Assembly (NCBI GenBank): GCA_030148775.1
Contig: JASBST010000033.1
Location: 1-51,551, forward strand
Length of the DNA stretch: 51,551 nt
From: Thiogranum sp.
GTDB taxonomy: Bacteria; Pseudomonadota; Gammaproteobacteria; DSM-19610
Direction: 5' to 3'
The notes beneath the pieces are model-generated. The model made no database searches. It was not told where the DNA came from and saw only the letters and a list, made by a program, of their open reading frames with translations. How positions within the stretch are numbered: the first letter of the stretch is position 1; each line of letters starts with the position of its first letter. The position numbers were made by a program, and so were the translations under genes. Below are positions 26,860 to 35,361 of this stretch, piece after piece.

Positions 26860-29823
26860 ATGAGCAGCGCAGTCGCCGGCGAGCCGGCCAGCACGATTTC
26901 ACCTTCCCAGGTTCATCCCGCCTTCGAATGGAAAGGGAGTCGGCCGATCGAGTCGCTCAATCTGGTGGTCGAGGAGTACCGGCACCGTGTCACCGGCGCG
27001 TTGTACTACCACCTGGCGGCGGACAACCCCGAGAACGTATTTCTGGTGGCCTTGCGTACCGTGCCGAGCGATTCGACCGGCGTGGCCCACGTTCTGGAGC
27101 ACACGGTGCTGTGCGGCAGTGAACGCTATCCGGTACGCGACCCGTTTTTCATGATGATACGGCGTTCGCTGAACACCTTCATGAACGCGTTTACCAGCAG
27201 CGACTGGACGGCTTATCCGTTCGCCAGCCAGAATCGCAAGGATTTCTTCAACCTCATGGACGTGTATCTGGATGCGGTGTTTTTCTCACGTCTGCATGAG
27301 TTGGACTTCGCCCAGGAAGGCCATCGGGTGGAATTTGCCGAGCGGGACAACCCGCGTTCGGAGCTGAAATTCAAGGGTGTGGTGTTCAACGAGATGAAAG
27401 GCGCCATGAGTTCCGCCACCAGCACCTTGTGGCAAACCCTGACCAAGTATCTGTTTCCGACCACTACCTACCATCACAACAGTGGTGGCGACCCCGAGCA
27501 CATTCCGGATCTCAGCTACCGTCAGCTCAAGGCGTTCTATAAGACCCACTACCACCCCTCAAACGCCGTCTTCATGACCTACGGCGATATCCCGGCGATC
27601 GAGCACCAGCGGCGAATCCATGACCAGGCCTTGTCGCGTTTCGAGCGCCTCGACGTGGATATCGCGGTGAGCGACGAGAAGCGCTACCACGCGCCGCTGC
27701 GGGTGCAGGAGAGCTACGCGCTGGACGAAAGCGGCGATCTGAGCAACAAGACACACATCGTCATCGGCTGGCTGCTCGGGCACAGCACCAATTTAAAGCA
27801 ACAGCTCGAGGCCCACTTGCTGGAGGGGGTCTTGTTGGACGACAGTGCCTCACCTCTGCGCCACGCGCTGGAGACCACGGATCTGGGCAGCGCGCCCTCG
27901 CCGTTGTGCGGTTTGGAGCCGTCTAACCGGGAGATGAGCTTCGTCTGCGGCCTCGAAGGCAGCCGGGCGGAAAACGCCGATGCGCTGGAGCAACTGGTGT
28001 TGAACGTACTGGAACAGGTGGCGCAGCAGGGTATAGACGCCGAGCGTGTCGAAGCCGTGCTCCATCAGCTGGAATTGAGTCAGCGGGAGATTTCCGGCGA
28101 CGGTTATCCTTACGGTCTGCAGCTGGTGCTGGAAGGGCTTTCGAGCGCGGTGCACAGAGGCGACCCGGCCGAGGCTCTGGACCTGGATCCGGTTCTGGCG
28201 CAATTGCGCGAACTCATCGGCGATCCGGATTACATACCCCGTCTGGTGCGCGAGCTGCTGCTGGACAACCCCCATCGTGTCCGTTTGACACTGGTTCCGG
28301 ACGCCCAACTGGCGCAGCGACGTGAAGCGGCCGAGGCGCGCCGCCTGCAGACAATCGCCCAGCGGCTGGACGAAACGCAGCGCCTGCGCCTGGTCGAGCA
28401 GGCGCAGGCGCTGGAGCAGCGTCAGCAACAGGTCGACGACCCCACCGTATTGCCCAAGGTGGGGCTGGAGGACGTTCCCGCCGATATGCATATTGCCGAA
28501 GGCGGGCAGACGACACTGGACGCTTGTCCGCTCAGCTATTATCCCCAGGGTACCAACGGCCTGATCTACCAGCAGGTGGTCGCGCAGCTGCCGCAGCTGG
28601 GGGACGATCTGTTGGATATTTTGCCGTTATATACCTATACGCTGACCCAACTGGGGTGCGCCGGCAAGGATTACCTTGCGGTGCAGGCTTTGCAAACCAG
28701 TGTCTCCGGCGGAATCAATGCCTCCAGCAGCATGCGTGGCGGGGTGGCCGATGTCCAGGCGTTGGCGGGTTGGTTCGTACTTTCGGGTAAGGCCCTTGCG
28801 CGCAATCATGGCGCGCTGTCGGCATTGATGCGCGATACCCTGGTGGCGCCGCGTTTTGACGAGTTGCCCCGCATCCGGGAGCTGGTCGCCCAGCAGCGGG
28901 CGCGCCGCGAACAAAGCGTGACCGGTAACGGCCATGCCCTGGCGATGCTGGCCGCGAGCGCGGGACTGAGCAACGGTGCCGCGCTGGCGCACCGGCTGCG
29001 TGGACTGGCCGGTATCCAGGCGCTGAAACGGCTTGACGACGGTTTGGCGCAAGCGGATCGGTTGCAGCAACTGGCGGCGAGCTTTGCCGATATACACACG
29101 CGTATACTGCAGGCGCCGCGGCGGTTTCTGTTGATCGCGGAGGACGAGCGTCTGCAGCAGGCGCGTGCTGAGTTGAGCCAGGCCTGGGAGACACATCCAC
29201 CGCATACGGAACCGTTCAGCGCGTTTGCGGCCGAACCGGTGCGACGGCAGGTGCGCGAAGCCTGGGTGACCAATGCGCAAGTGAATTTCTGCGCCAAGGC
29301 TTTTCCGGCGGTGGCGATGGAGCATGAGGATTCCGCCGCGCTCAGCGTTCTGGCCGGCTTCCTGCGCAACGGTTATCTGCACCGCGCGATCCGGGAACAG
29401 GGCGGTGCCTACGGTGGCGGCGCCAGTTACGACAGTGACAATGCCGCATTTCGTTTCTATTCCTACCGTGATCCCCGTCTGGAAGAAACACTCAACGACT
29501 TCGATCGCGCGGTGGACTGGTTGCTCGAGGAAAAACACGAGTGGCGCGTTATCGAAGAAGCCATACTGGGCGTGATCAGCAATATCGATAAACCGGGATC
29601 GCCGGCCGGCGAGGCCAAGGACGCTTTCTATAATGAGCTCTACGGCCGCACGCCCGAGTTGCGCAGGCAGTTCCGCCAGCGCGTGCTGGAGGTCAGGCTG
29701 GAAGATCTGCAGCGTGTCGCCCGGACCTATTTGCAACCGGATAAGGCCAATATCGCCGTTGTCAGCAACGCGGCATCCTGCGAACGCTGTGAAGCGCTTG
29801 CCCTTGAGGTGAAGACACTCTAG
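26860..29823 (+). CDS. M16C insulinase-family metalloprotease (presequence-protease-like)
   Basis: A 987-residue zinc protease with four M16 domains folded as one chain. The inverted motif HVLEH (H77, E80, H81) sits in VAHVLEHTVLCGSERY, and the distal glutamate is in FAQEGHRVEF near 153-158. The C-terminal REQGGAYGGGASYDSDN and SYRDPR give the conserved Arg/Tyr that bind substrate. Length and layout match the mitochondrial Cym1/PreP group rather than the two-chain PqqL-type enzymes. No signal peptide is seen, so it probably degrades peptides in the cytoplasm. zapE follows with 31 bases between. Confidence 0.93.
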   Translation: MSSAVAGEPASTISPSQVHPAFEWKGSRPIESLNLVVEEYRHRVTGALYYHLAADNPENVFLVALRTVPSDSTGVAHVLEHTVLCGSERYPVRDPFFMMIRRSLNTFMNAFTSSDWTAYPFASQNRKDFFNLMDVYLDAVFFSRLHELDFAQEGHRVEFAERDNPRSELKFKGVVFNEMKGAMSSATSTLWQTLTKYLFPTTTYHHNSGGDPEHIPDLSYRQLKAFYKTHYHPSNAVFMTYGDIPAIEHQRRIHDQALSRFERLDVDIAVSDEKRYHAPLRVQESYALDESGDLSNKTHIVIGWLLGHSTNLKQQLEAHLLEGVLLDDSASPLRHALETTDLGSAPSPLCGLEPSNREMSFVCGLEGSRAENADALEQLVLNVLEQVAQQGIDAERVEAVLHQLELSQREISGDGYPYGLQLVLEGLSSAVHRGDPAEALDLDPVLAQLRELIGDPDYIPRLVRELLLDNPHRVRLTLVPDAQLAQRREAAEARRLQTIAQRLDETQRLRLVEQAQALEQRQQQVDDPTVLPKVGLEDVPADMHIAEGGQTTLDACPLSYYPQGTNGLIYQQVVAQLPQLGDDLLDILPLYTYTLTQLGCAGKDYLAVQALQTSVSGGINASSSMRGGVADVQALAGWFVLSGKALARNHGALSALMRDTLVAPRFDELPRIRELVAQQRARREQSVTGNGHALAMLAASAGLSNGAALAHRLRGLAGIQALKRLDDGLAQADRLQQLAASFADIHTRILQAPRRFLLIAEDERLQQARAELSQAWETHPPHTEPFSAFAAEPVRRQVREAWVTNAQVNFCAKAFPAVAMEHEDSAALSVLAGFLRNGYLHRAIREQGGAYGGGASYDSDNAAFRFYSYRDPRLEETLNDFDRAVDWLLEEKHEWRVIEEAILGVISNIDKPGSPAGEAKDAFYNELYGRTPELRRQFRQRVLEVRLEDLQRVARTYLQPDKANIAVVSNAASCERCEALALEVKTL

Positions 29824-29854
29824 GGGGATTGGGCTGGGCGATCATCATGCACGC

Positions 29855-30949
29855 ATGACGCCACTGCAGCGCTATCGGCGGGATCTGCAGCGGCAGGGTT
29901 TTTGCGCCGATAACGCCCAACGCGACTGTGTGAGAGTGTTACAGACGCTGTACGAAGGGTTGACCGGGCCGCGGCGGCTGGCCGCCGCGTGGCGTTTTCT
30001 CAGCGGTGGTGAAAAGCGGCAGCGGGGTGTTTATCTCTATGGTGGTCCCGGCCGCGGCAAAACTTATTTGATGGATTGCTTTTACGAATGCCTGCCCTTT
30101 GCTGAGAAACGGCGCCTTCATTTCCATCGTTTTATGCTGGAGGTGCATCAGACCCTCGACGCGTTGCCGCAGATGCGCGACCCGTTGAAAAGGGTAGCCG
30201 CACAGTTATCCGGGCGCCGGCGCGTGCTCTGCCTGGATGAGTTTCACGTGACCGACACCGCCGATGCCATGCTGTTGGCGGGGCTGCTGGAACACTTGTT
30301 CCGCCGCGGGACGGTGTTGGTCGCCACGTCCAACGACGCGCCGCAGTCGCTGTACCGGGACGGGCTGCAAAGGGATCGGTTTCTCCCGGCTATCGGGCTT
30401 CTGGAACGTCGCACGCAGTTGGTCTGTCTGGACGGCGGGGCTGACTACCGGCAGGGAAAACCCGCCGACAACGGTACCTACCGGGTGGTGGCAACCGACG
30501 CGGAGGCTGAGCACTGGTTGCGCGAGAGGATGCAGTTGTTGGCGCCGGGCGAGCGGATCGCCGAGGACGCGCTGGAGATAGCCGGTCGGTGCCTGCAATT
30601 GCGCGCCTGCGCACAGAAGCTGGTGTGGTTCGACTTCGCACAGCTTTGCGAGAGTGCCCGCTCCACCGGTGATTATCTGCAGCTGGCGCAACGCTTTCCC
30701 ATCATATTGTTGCAGGGGGTGCCGCAAATGGGAGACGAGCAGGACGAGGCGGTACGTCGGTTTATTCATCTGGTGGACGCGCTGTATGATCATGCCGTCA
30801 CGTTGATCGTCACCGCCGCCGCGGAGCCGGCGCGGCTCTATCAAGGAGTCCGCTTGCGAGAGGCCTTTCGGCGCACGGCGAGCCGCTTGACCGAAATGTC
30901 GAGCCAGGCCTATCCGGCGAGTCTGTGGCGCACGGATCACGAGCGTTGA
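29855..30949 (+). CDS. zapE: Cell-division ATPase ZapE (AFG1/LACE1 family)
   Basis: AAA+-like ATPase that destabilises FtsZ polymers in E. coli. The 364-residue protein has Walker A GGPGRGKT (63-70), the downstream LHFHRFMLEVH, Walker B in RRVLCLDEFHVTDTADAMLL and the sensor segment LVATSNDAPQSLYRDGLQRDRFLPAI, all diagnostic. It follows the M16C protease and may share its transcript; the DUF2914 gene starts 17 bases after its stop. Confidence 0.94.
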   Translation: MTPLQRYRRDLQRQGFCADNAQRDCVRVLQTLYEGLTGPRRLAAAWRFLSGGEKRQRGVYLYGGPGRGKTYLMDCFYECLPFAEKRRLHFHRFMLEVHQTLDALPQMRDPLKRVAAQLSGRRRVLCLDEFHVTDTADAMLLAGLLEHLFRRGTVLVATSNDAPQSLYRDGLQRDRFLPAIGLLERRTQLVCLDGGADYRQGKPADNGTYRVVATDAEAEHWLRERMQLLAPGERIAEDALEIAGRCLQLRACAQKLVWFDFAQLCESARSTGDYLQLAQRFPIILLQGVPQMGDEQDEAVRRFIHLVDALYDHAVTLIVTAAAEPARLYQGVRLREAFRRTASRLTEMSSQAYPASLWRTDHER

Positions 30950-30966
30950 TAAAGGAGAGAGCTCAG

Positions 30967-31521
30967 ATGCGAATTTGGTGCCTACTGCTGGGCCTTTGCC
31001 TGGTAGGCCCGGGAATATCGAGTGCCGCGCAGGCTGTCGTTCCCGATCCGAGGTGGCAGGTGGCGCGCGCCCAGTTCACCTCGGGGATAAAGAACCGCGA
31101 GCCGGTGGACCGGGTGGTGGTGGCCACGCCGCAGCTGGAGGCGGTGTACTTCTTTACCGATCTGCGCAACCTCGCCGGACGCACGGTTACGCATCGCTGG
31201 CGATACGAGGGCAAGCCGGTGTCTCTGGTACCGTTCCAGGTTGGCGGCGATCGCTGGCGGGTGTATTCGAAAAAGGTCATCGATCCCGAGCAGGTGGGCG
31301 AATGGTCCGTCACGGTGCTCGACGAAAGCGGCTGGCCACTCTATACAGAGTTGTTTCGTTATGGCGATGGTGCGCCCTTACTACAGCCGGCGGATGCGTC
31401 CGCCGCCTCGGTGCAGCGCATCGCGCCGCGGCCCGGCGTGTCGTTACAGCCGCAGGAAAGTACGGGCGCGGTCTCGTCCGAGGCTGAAGCGGCGAGTCAG
31501 AACAACGGTTCGACGCCCTGA
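30967..31521 (+). CDS. DUF2914-domain exported protein
   Basis: A 184-residue protein with a signal peptide (IWCLLLGLCLVGPGISSAAQA) and a DUF2914 domain: VARAQFTSGIKNREPVDRV, VYFFTDLRNLAGRTVTHRWRYEGKPV, WRVYSKKVIDPEQVGEWSVTVLDESG. The domain is a beta-rich fold of unknown role found in exported proteins. The tail after residue 145 is low-complexity. AAGGAGAG precedes the ATG at good distance. The last 25 bases overlap the convergent gene on the minus strand. Confidence 0.85.
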   Translation: MRIWCLLLGLCLVGPGISSAAQAVVPDPRWQVARAQFTSGIKNREPVDRVVVATPQLEAVYFFTDLRNLAGRTVTHRWRYEGKPVSLVPFQVGGDRWRVYSKKVIDPEQVGEWSVTVLDESGWPLYTELFRYGDGAPLLQPADASAASVQRIAPRPGVSLQPQESTGAVSSEAEAASQNNGSTP

Positions 31522-32561
31522 GCGGTGGTGTCCTCCGGAGCCGGCGTTGCCGTGTCCTCCGGGCTCGGCGGCACCTCTTCGGTTTGCGGTACGGCGCTCG
31601 GCGCCGTCGCGCCGCTACCCAGCTCCAGCCGTTGTTGGAAGCGCTGTGCCGCCGAATCCTGCAAGTGCTTTTCCTGGGCCCGGACCGCGGCGTCCCATAG
31701 TGGCCCGGCGGGAGGAGTGGCCGGCGTGGGCGCGGCCGTCGTCTGGGGCGTGGTGGTGACCTGCGCTGGTGCGGGCTGCGTCTGTGCCGGCCGATTTCCA
31801 GCCACGGTTGCTGGGTCCACCTTCGCAGCTGTTGTCTGCGACAAGCTGGCGCCCGGTAGATCGACGGGTTGCTGTCCGAGCAGCAGATAGGCGACGACGA
31901 TGGCGCCGGCTACAACGGCACCGGCGAGCAGCATTGGACTGGCGCGCCATCGGTCCGCTGGCTGTGTCTGCGGCTGGCGCTTTTGTTGCCGCTGCGCGCG
32001 GTCCTGTGCGCGTACTGCCATTCGCGGAAGGTCGGTTCCGCTCAGGGGCGTGCGATCCGCCGTCAAGGGGGCGTTGCCGCCCTCCGCTCGCGCCCGTCGC
32101 GCCGTATCGCGGTTGCTGCGGGAGCTTTTGGCTTCCAGACCCAGCAGGCGGATCAATTGTTCGGGCGGCAGCTCCATCGACGGGTGCAGCGGGTTGAACC
32201 TCGACTGACTGCCGCCGGATCGCGGTTTTATCGCGTCCGTGCGACGGGCGCCGCTGGTGCGTTCCTGGATGTCGCCGGGTACGTCCGTCATGACCACTCC
32301 CTGTGAAAGATTGCTGATCTGTTCGGCCAGGCGCCGGGCCTGCATCGCTTCATTGCGCAAATGGGCCAACTGGCGCTGAATCTGCTCTTGCCGATTCCGG
32401 GCCTGCGTCGGTATTCGGCCATTTTGCTCAGTTTTTTCAATAACATCATTTATCCGACCGGCGCGTTGCTGGGCCGCTTCGACCCGTTCCCGGCGTACCG
32501 GTTTCGGCATCGCGCTGGCCGCTTCCGTTCTCCTGTTCGATTTTGCGCTGTGCTTTTCCAT
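31497..32561 (-). CDS. Single-pass membrane protein with coiled-coil and Pro/Thr-rich tail
   Basis: A 354-residue protein I do not recognise. The first 100 residues are basic with heptad-like spacing (RNRQEQIQRQLAHLRNEAMQ, RLAEQISNL). A central region contains FNPLHPSMELPPEQLIRLLGL. One membrane segment, PMLLAGAVVAGAIVVAYLLLG, lies near 240-260. After it comes a long P/T/A/Q-rich stretch ending EGVEPLF-like. Topology is probably N-in with the tail in the periplasm. The start at 32561 is a choice among several; its ribosome-binding site is weak. It converges on the DUF2914 gene. Confidence 0.6.
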   Translation of the reverse strand: MEKHSAKSNRRTEAASAMPKPVRRERVEAAQQRAGRINDVIEKTEQNGRIPTQARNRQEQIQRQLAHLRNEAMQARRLAEQISNLSQGVVMTDVPGDIQERTSGARRTDAIKPRSGGSQSRFNPLHPSMELPPEQLIRLLGLEAKSSRSNRDTARRARAEGGNAPLTADRTPLSGTDLPRMAVRAQDRAQRQQKRQPQTQPADRWRASPMLLAGAVVAGAIVVAYLLLGQQPVDLPGASLSQTTAAKVDPATVAGNRPAQTQPAPAQVTTTPQTTAAPTPATPPAGPLWDAAVRAQEKHLQDSAAQRFQQRLELGSGATAPSAVPQTEEVPPSPEDTATPAPEDTTAQGVEPLF

Positions 32562-32777
32562 ACTTGGCGTGGTATTTGTCCAATACGGATTAGCGTCAAT
32601 GGCTGAAAATAATTGAATGGCGACAGCCGTTTTTAGCGTTGGCGCACAAATTTTGCCTGTCGGATCGAATATCCGGTGACATTCGCTAGTGGCGGCAGAG
32701 TTCCCCTCCGGATCCCGCCGTGGGCTCTGCGGTCTACACTTGTCAAAACTACCAGTGCCAAGGGTTTGTGACCGTCC

Positions 32778-33197
32778 ATGCGCAGATTTATCCGACACCC
32801 GTCAGAAATACCTATGGAGTATCAGATAGATGACGACGATGCGCCGTTGCGCCACGAACATCTGAAGGATGTCGGCGATGGCGGCCTGTCCTTCGTTTCC
32901 GCGCGTGCGCTGGCGCCCGGCAGCCGACTGATTATCCGCGTCGGCGCGGTTGAGCCGGATTTCAGCGCCCGCGCCTGCGTCGCCTGGTGTCACCGCGATG
33001 GCGAGCATTATCTGGTGGGGGTCGCGTTCACCGATTCCCAGGATCTGTTCCAAATGCGTATGATCGAACAGCTCTGCCACATCGAACAATACCGGACCGA
33101 GGTGCTGGCCAACGAGGGGCGGCAGCTGGACAGCGAGCAGGCGGCGCGAGAGTGGATCCGGAAGTTCGCGCGCGAGTTCCCCGAATTTGATGAATGA
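32778..33197 (+). CDS. PilZ-domain protein with an altered second motif
   Basis: A 139-residue PilZ-like protein. The RxxxR region is present as MRRFIRHPSEIPMEY. The second c-di-GMP motif, normally D/N-x-S-x-x-G, reads DVGDGG, with Gly in place of Ser. SRLIIRVGAVEPDFSARACVAWCHRDGEHYLVGVAF follows the beta-barrel. The C-terminal 40 residues are helical. It may bind c-di-GMP weakly or not at all. It is monocistronic by position, with a poor ribosome-binding site. Confidence 0.8.
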   Translation: MRRFIRHPSEIPMEYQIDDDDAPLRHEHLKDVGDGGLSFVSARALAPGSRLIIRVGAVEPDFSARACVAWCHRDGEHYLVGVAFTDSQDLFQMRMIEQLCHIEQYRTEVLANEGRQLDSEQAAREWIRKFAREFPEFDE

Positions 33198-33265
33198 CGT
33201 GCGCTGTACCTGCCCGGGTATCGGCTATACACTGGTAAAAAGAGAAAAGGCAGGCGATCAAAACA

Positions 33266-33952
33266 ATGACAGACTATTTGCCGAAAGGTGCCCGGGTCCT
33301 GCTGCTCCCCCTGTTACTGCTGGCGCAGGCTTTGCCGGCGGCCGCGCTGGAGCCGGCCTGGCTGGAGGTACATGTCCTGAACCGGCAGGACGGCCGACCG
33401 GTCAGTGACGCCTCGGTATGTCTGGGCACCAGCGCCCGTCCGGATCAATTCGGTGCCTATCGCAGCGACAAACGTGGAACGGTACGCTTCGATGAACTCA
33501 GTGCAAATCCGCTGCTGGTGACGGTTTCGGGAGACGGCTACCAGGGGCGTCGTCAGGCACTCGAACCGCTCTACGAGAATCGTGTGCTGGTGGTCAAGCT
33601 GGTCACCGGCGGTGGCGGCCCGAGTTGCGCCGCGCCGTCGTCGGCCACGGCCGAGTCGGCGCCGGGACTGAGTCTGCAGGCGGTCCGTATCCGGCACAGC
33701 GCCGGTGCCCCGGCCGCCACCGTTCTGGTGTCCGCCCGTGCCTCGGGACCGGTCAATCAGATCCGGGTCAGCGAACAGCAGGACTTCTCGGATACGGACT
33801 GGCAGGCCTACAAACCCACGATCGCCTACACCTTGAGCGCCGGCGAAGGACCGAAGCGGCTTTATGTGCAGGTGCGGCGAGTGGCGCAGGTGCAGGGCGC
33901 GAGCATCCAGATCCAGTCCCCGGTGCGGCAGGTGACCTACCCGCACAATTGA
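33266..33952 (+). CDS. Exported protein with a carboxypeptidase-regulatory-like domain
   Basis: A 228-residue protein with a signal peptide (ARVLLLPLLLLAQALPAAA). The first domain, WLEVHVLNRQDGRPVSDASVCLGTSARPDQFGAYRSDKRG then VTVSGDGYQGRR, is the Ig-like CarboxypepD_reg fold often used for binding at the cell surface. The C-terminal half (ASVRIRHSAGAP-like, VNQIRVSEQQDFSDTDWQAY, KRLYVQVRRVAQVQGASI) looks like a second beta-sandwich. No enzyme motif. AAAAGGCAGG lies before the ATG. Confidence 0.7.
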   Translation: MTDYLPKGARVLLLPLLLLAQALPAAALEPAWLEVHVLNRQDGRPVSDASVCLGTSARPDQFGAYRSDKRGTVRFDELSANPLLVTVSGDGYQGRRQALEPLYENRVLVVKLVTGGGGPSCAAPSSATAESAPGLSLQAVRIRHSAGAPAATVLVSARASGPVNQIRVSEQQDFSDTDWQAYKPTIAYTLSAGEGPKRLYVQVRRVAQVQGASIQIQSPVRQVTYPHN

Positions 33953-34171
33953 TCAGGCGTCGATGTCGGGGATCAGCCGGCTTTCGATCCGCTGAATCAT
34001 GTCTTTCAGGCGCAGCTTGCGTTTTTTCAGTCGCCGCAACTGCAGGGGGTCCGGGTAGGACGCGTGATGGAGATGGCTGATGACGTCATCCAGATCGCGA
34101 TGTTCCAGCCGCAATTCGTCCAGCTGCTGGCGCAGGGTTTCGATTTCTTCGTTTGTCAGCGGGTTGTTAAT
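33953..34171 (-). CDS. DUF465/YdcH-family small protein with an apparent ATT start
   Basis: A 72-residue helical-hairpin protein on the minus strand. LRLEHRDLDDVISHLHHA, DPLQLRRLKKRKLRLKDMI and QRIESRLIPDIDA match the DUF465 (YdcH) family closely. In this frame a TAG lies six codons upstream of residue 1 and there is no ATG, GTG or TTG before the domain begins. The frame does hold ATT (34169-34171 on the complement), eight bases after AGGAG (complement of 34180-34184). ATT is used as a start by infC and pcnB in E. coli. The next candidate, CTG four codons on, has no suited ribosome-binding site. Confidence 0.82.
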   Translation of the reverse strand: MNNPLTNEEIETLRQQLDELRLEHRDLDDVISHLHHASYPDPLQLRRLKKRKLRLKDMIQRIESRLIPDIDA

Positions 34172-34218
34172 AGCCGGGACTCCTGCCTAGAGCCGCCACG
34201 GCTGCGCACGCGGTAGGG

Positions 34219-35319
34219 CTATCGGGCGTTAACTGCCTTTTTCGTGGATTCCTCCACCGTGTCCACCACCGAGGTGGTCTCGAACGGCCAGTCGCGAATA
34301 CCTCCTTCGAGACTAACCACGTCAAACTGATTCTGGTTGAGAATCAGTGTGGCGACGGCGCTGCGTCCGCCTGCGTGGCAGTAGACAATATACCGCTGCC
34401 GCCTGTCCAGTTCATCCATGCGGTTGCGCAGTTCGTAGAGCGGCATGAGCATGGCCCCGGGGATATGGTGGTCGTCGAATTCCTCGGCGTAGCGCACGTC
34501 CAGCAGCTTGTAGCCGGTTTCCATCATGGTGCGGGCGATATTCGGGTGCACGGTTTTAATCAGCGGTGTTTTGATCAGGTCGTCGAAGGCCTGGTGATTG
34601 AGAACGAGCAGCGTACAGTCGCTGGTCGCGCGCACCGTCTCGCAGCGCTTGTTGCCCGAAATCAGCGCCTCGCAACCGAAGGCGTCGCCCTCGGCCAGAT
34701 CGGCGACTTTGGAGGGCTCGTCGTCGTACAGTCCGAGCTGATAGGTTTCAGCGGTGCCGCGACTGATGATGTAGTAGGCGTCGCCGTCCTCGCCCATGCG
34801 GATGATATCCTCCCCACGGCCGACCGAGCGGATTTCCATGCGTTTGAAGGCGCTTTCCACCAGCTCCAGCGGGAGACGGCGGAAAACCAGGGAGTTGCGT
34901 ACCAGTTCCAGGCGGTCGTGCAGTTCGCTGTCGGTATCCTCGCTGAGGTGGACCATTTCGTCCCATGCGATCAAGTTGTCCAGCATGGCGCGGTCGGCGT
35001 GGCAGACGATCGAATCCTGTCGCGCCACGATGGTGGCGGTGGCCGGCGCGCTGGGCAGTATGAAAGGGCGGTGGCGGGTGTCTTCGGGGCCGGTGAACGA
35101 GCGTATGGCGCCGCGCTGTATTACTTCCAGATGACCTTCCACCACGTATAGATAATCATTGGCCGAACTGCCGCGGATCTGCATGATTTCGCCTTCGTGC
35201 AGTTCCACGAAACGCACGATATTGGCGACTTCCGACAGGCGTTCGCGCGAGAGCAGGGTAAAGGGCATATAGTTCGACGACAGATTCTCCAGCACTCGTT
35301 GAAGTTTGATGCTTATCAT
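34219..35319 (-). CDS. Protein with two cyclic-nucleotide-binding domains and a rhodanese domain
   Basis: A 366-residue fusion. Domain one (about 20-130) has VRFVELHEGEIMQIRGSSANDYLYVVEGHLEV; domain two (about 140-255) has MEIRSVGRGEDIIRMGEDGDAYYIISRG and DAFGCEALISGNKR. Rhodanese follows (about 265-355) with YKLLDVRYAEEFDDHHIPGA and the active loop CHAGGRS, whose cysteine near 314 would carry persulfide sulfur. There is no DNA-binding domain and the phosphate-binding Arg of the cNMP pocket is not obvious. It lies 42 bases after the persulfide dioxygenase gene on the same strand, so the two likely form an operon. Confidence 0.9.
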   Translation of the reverse strand: MISIKLQRVLENLSSNYMPFTLLSRERLSEVANIVRFVELHEGEIMQIRGSSANDYLYVVEGHLEVIQRGAIRSFTGPEDTRHRPFILPSAPATATIVARQDSIVCHADRAMLDNLIAWDEMVHLSEDTDSELHDRLELVRNSLVFRRLPLELVESAFKRMEIRSVGRGEDIIRMGEDGDAYYIISRGTAETYQLGLYDDEPSKVADLAEGDAFGCEALISGNKRCETVRATSDCTLLVLNHQAFDDLIKTPLIKTVHPNIARTMMETGYKLLDVRYAEEFDDHHIPGAMLMPLYELRNRMDELDRRQRYIVYCHAGGRSAVATLILNQNQFDVVSLEGGIRDWPFETTSVVDTVEESTKKAVNAR

Positions 35320-35361
35320 GGGGCGATGTCTCTGTCGGGGTTGTCCTGATCGGGCGGCTTT

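Noticed and set aside
28627-29736. A 369-codon minus-strand frame inside the M16C protease gene
   Set aside because: Antisense to conserved protease sequence; composition is that of a shadow frame.
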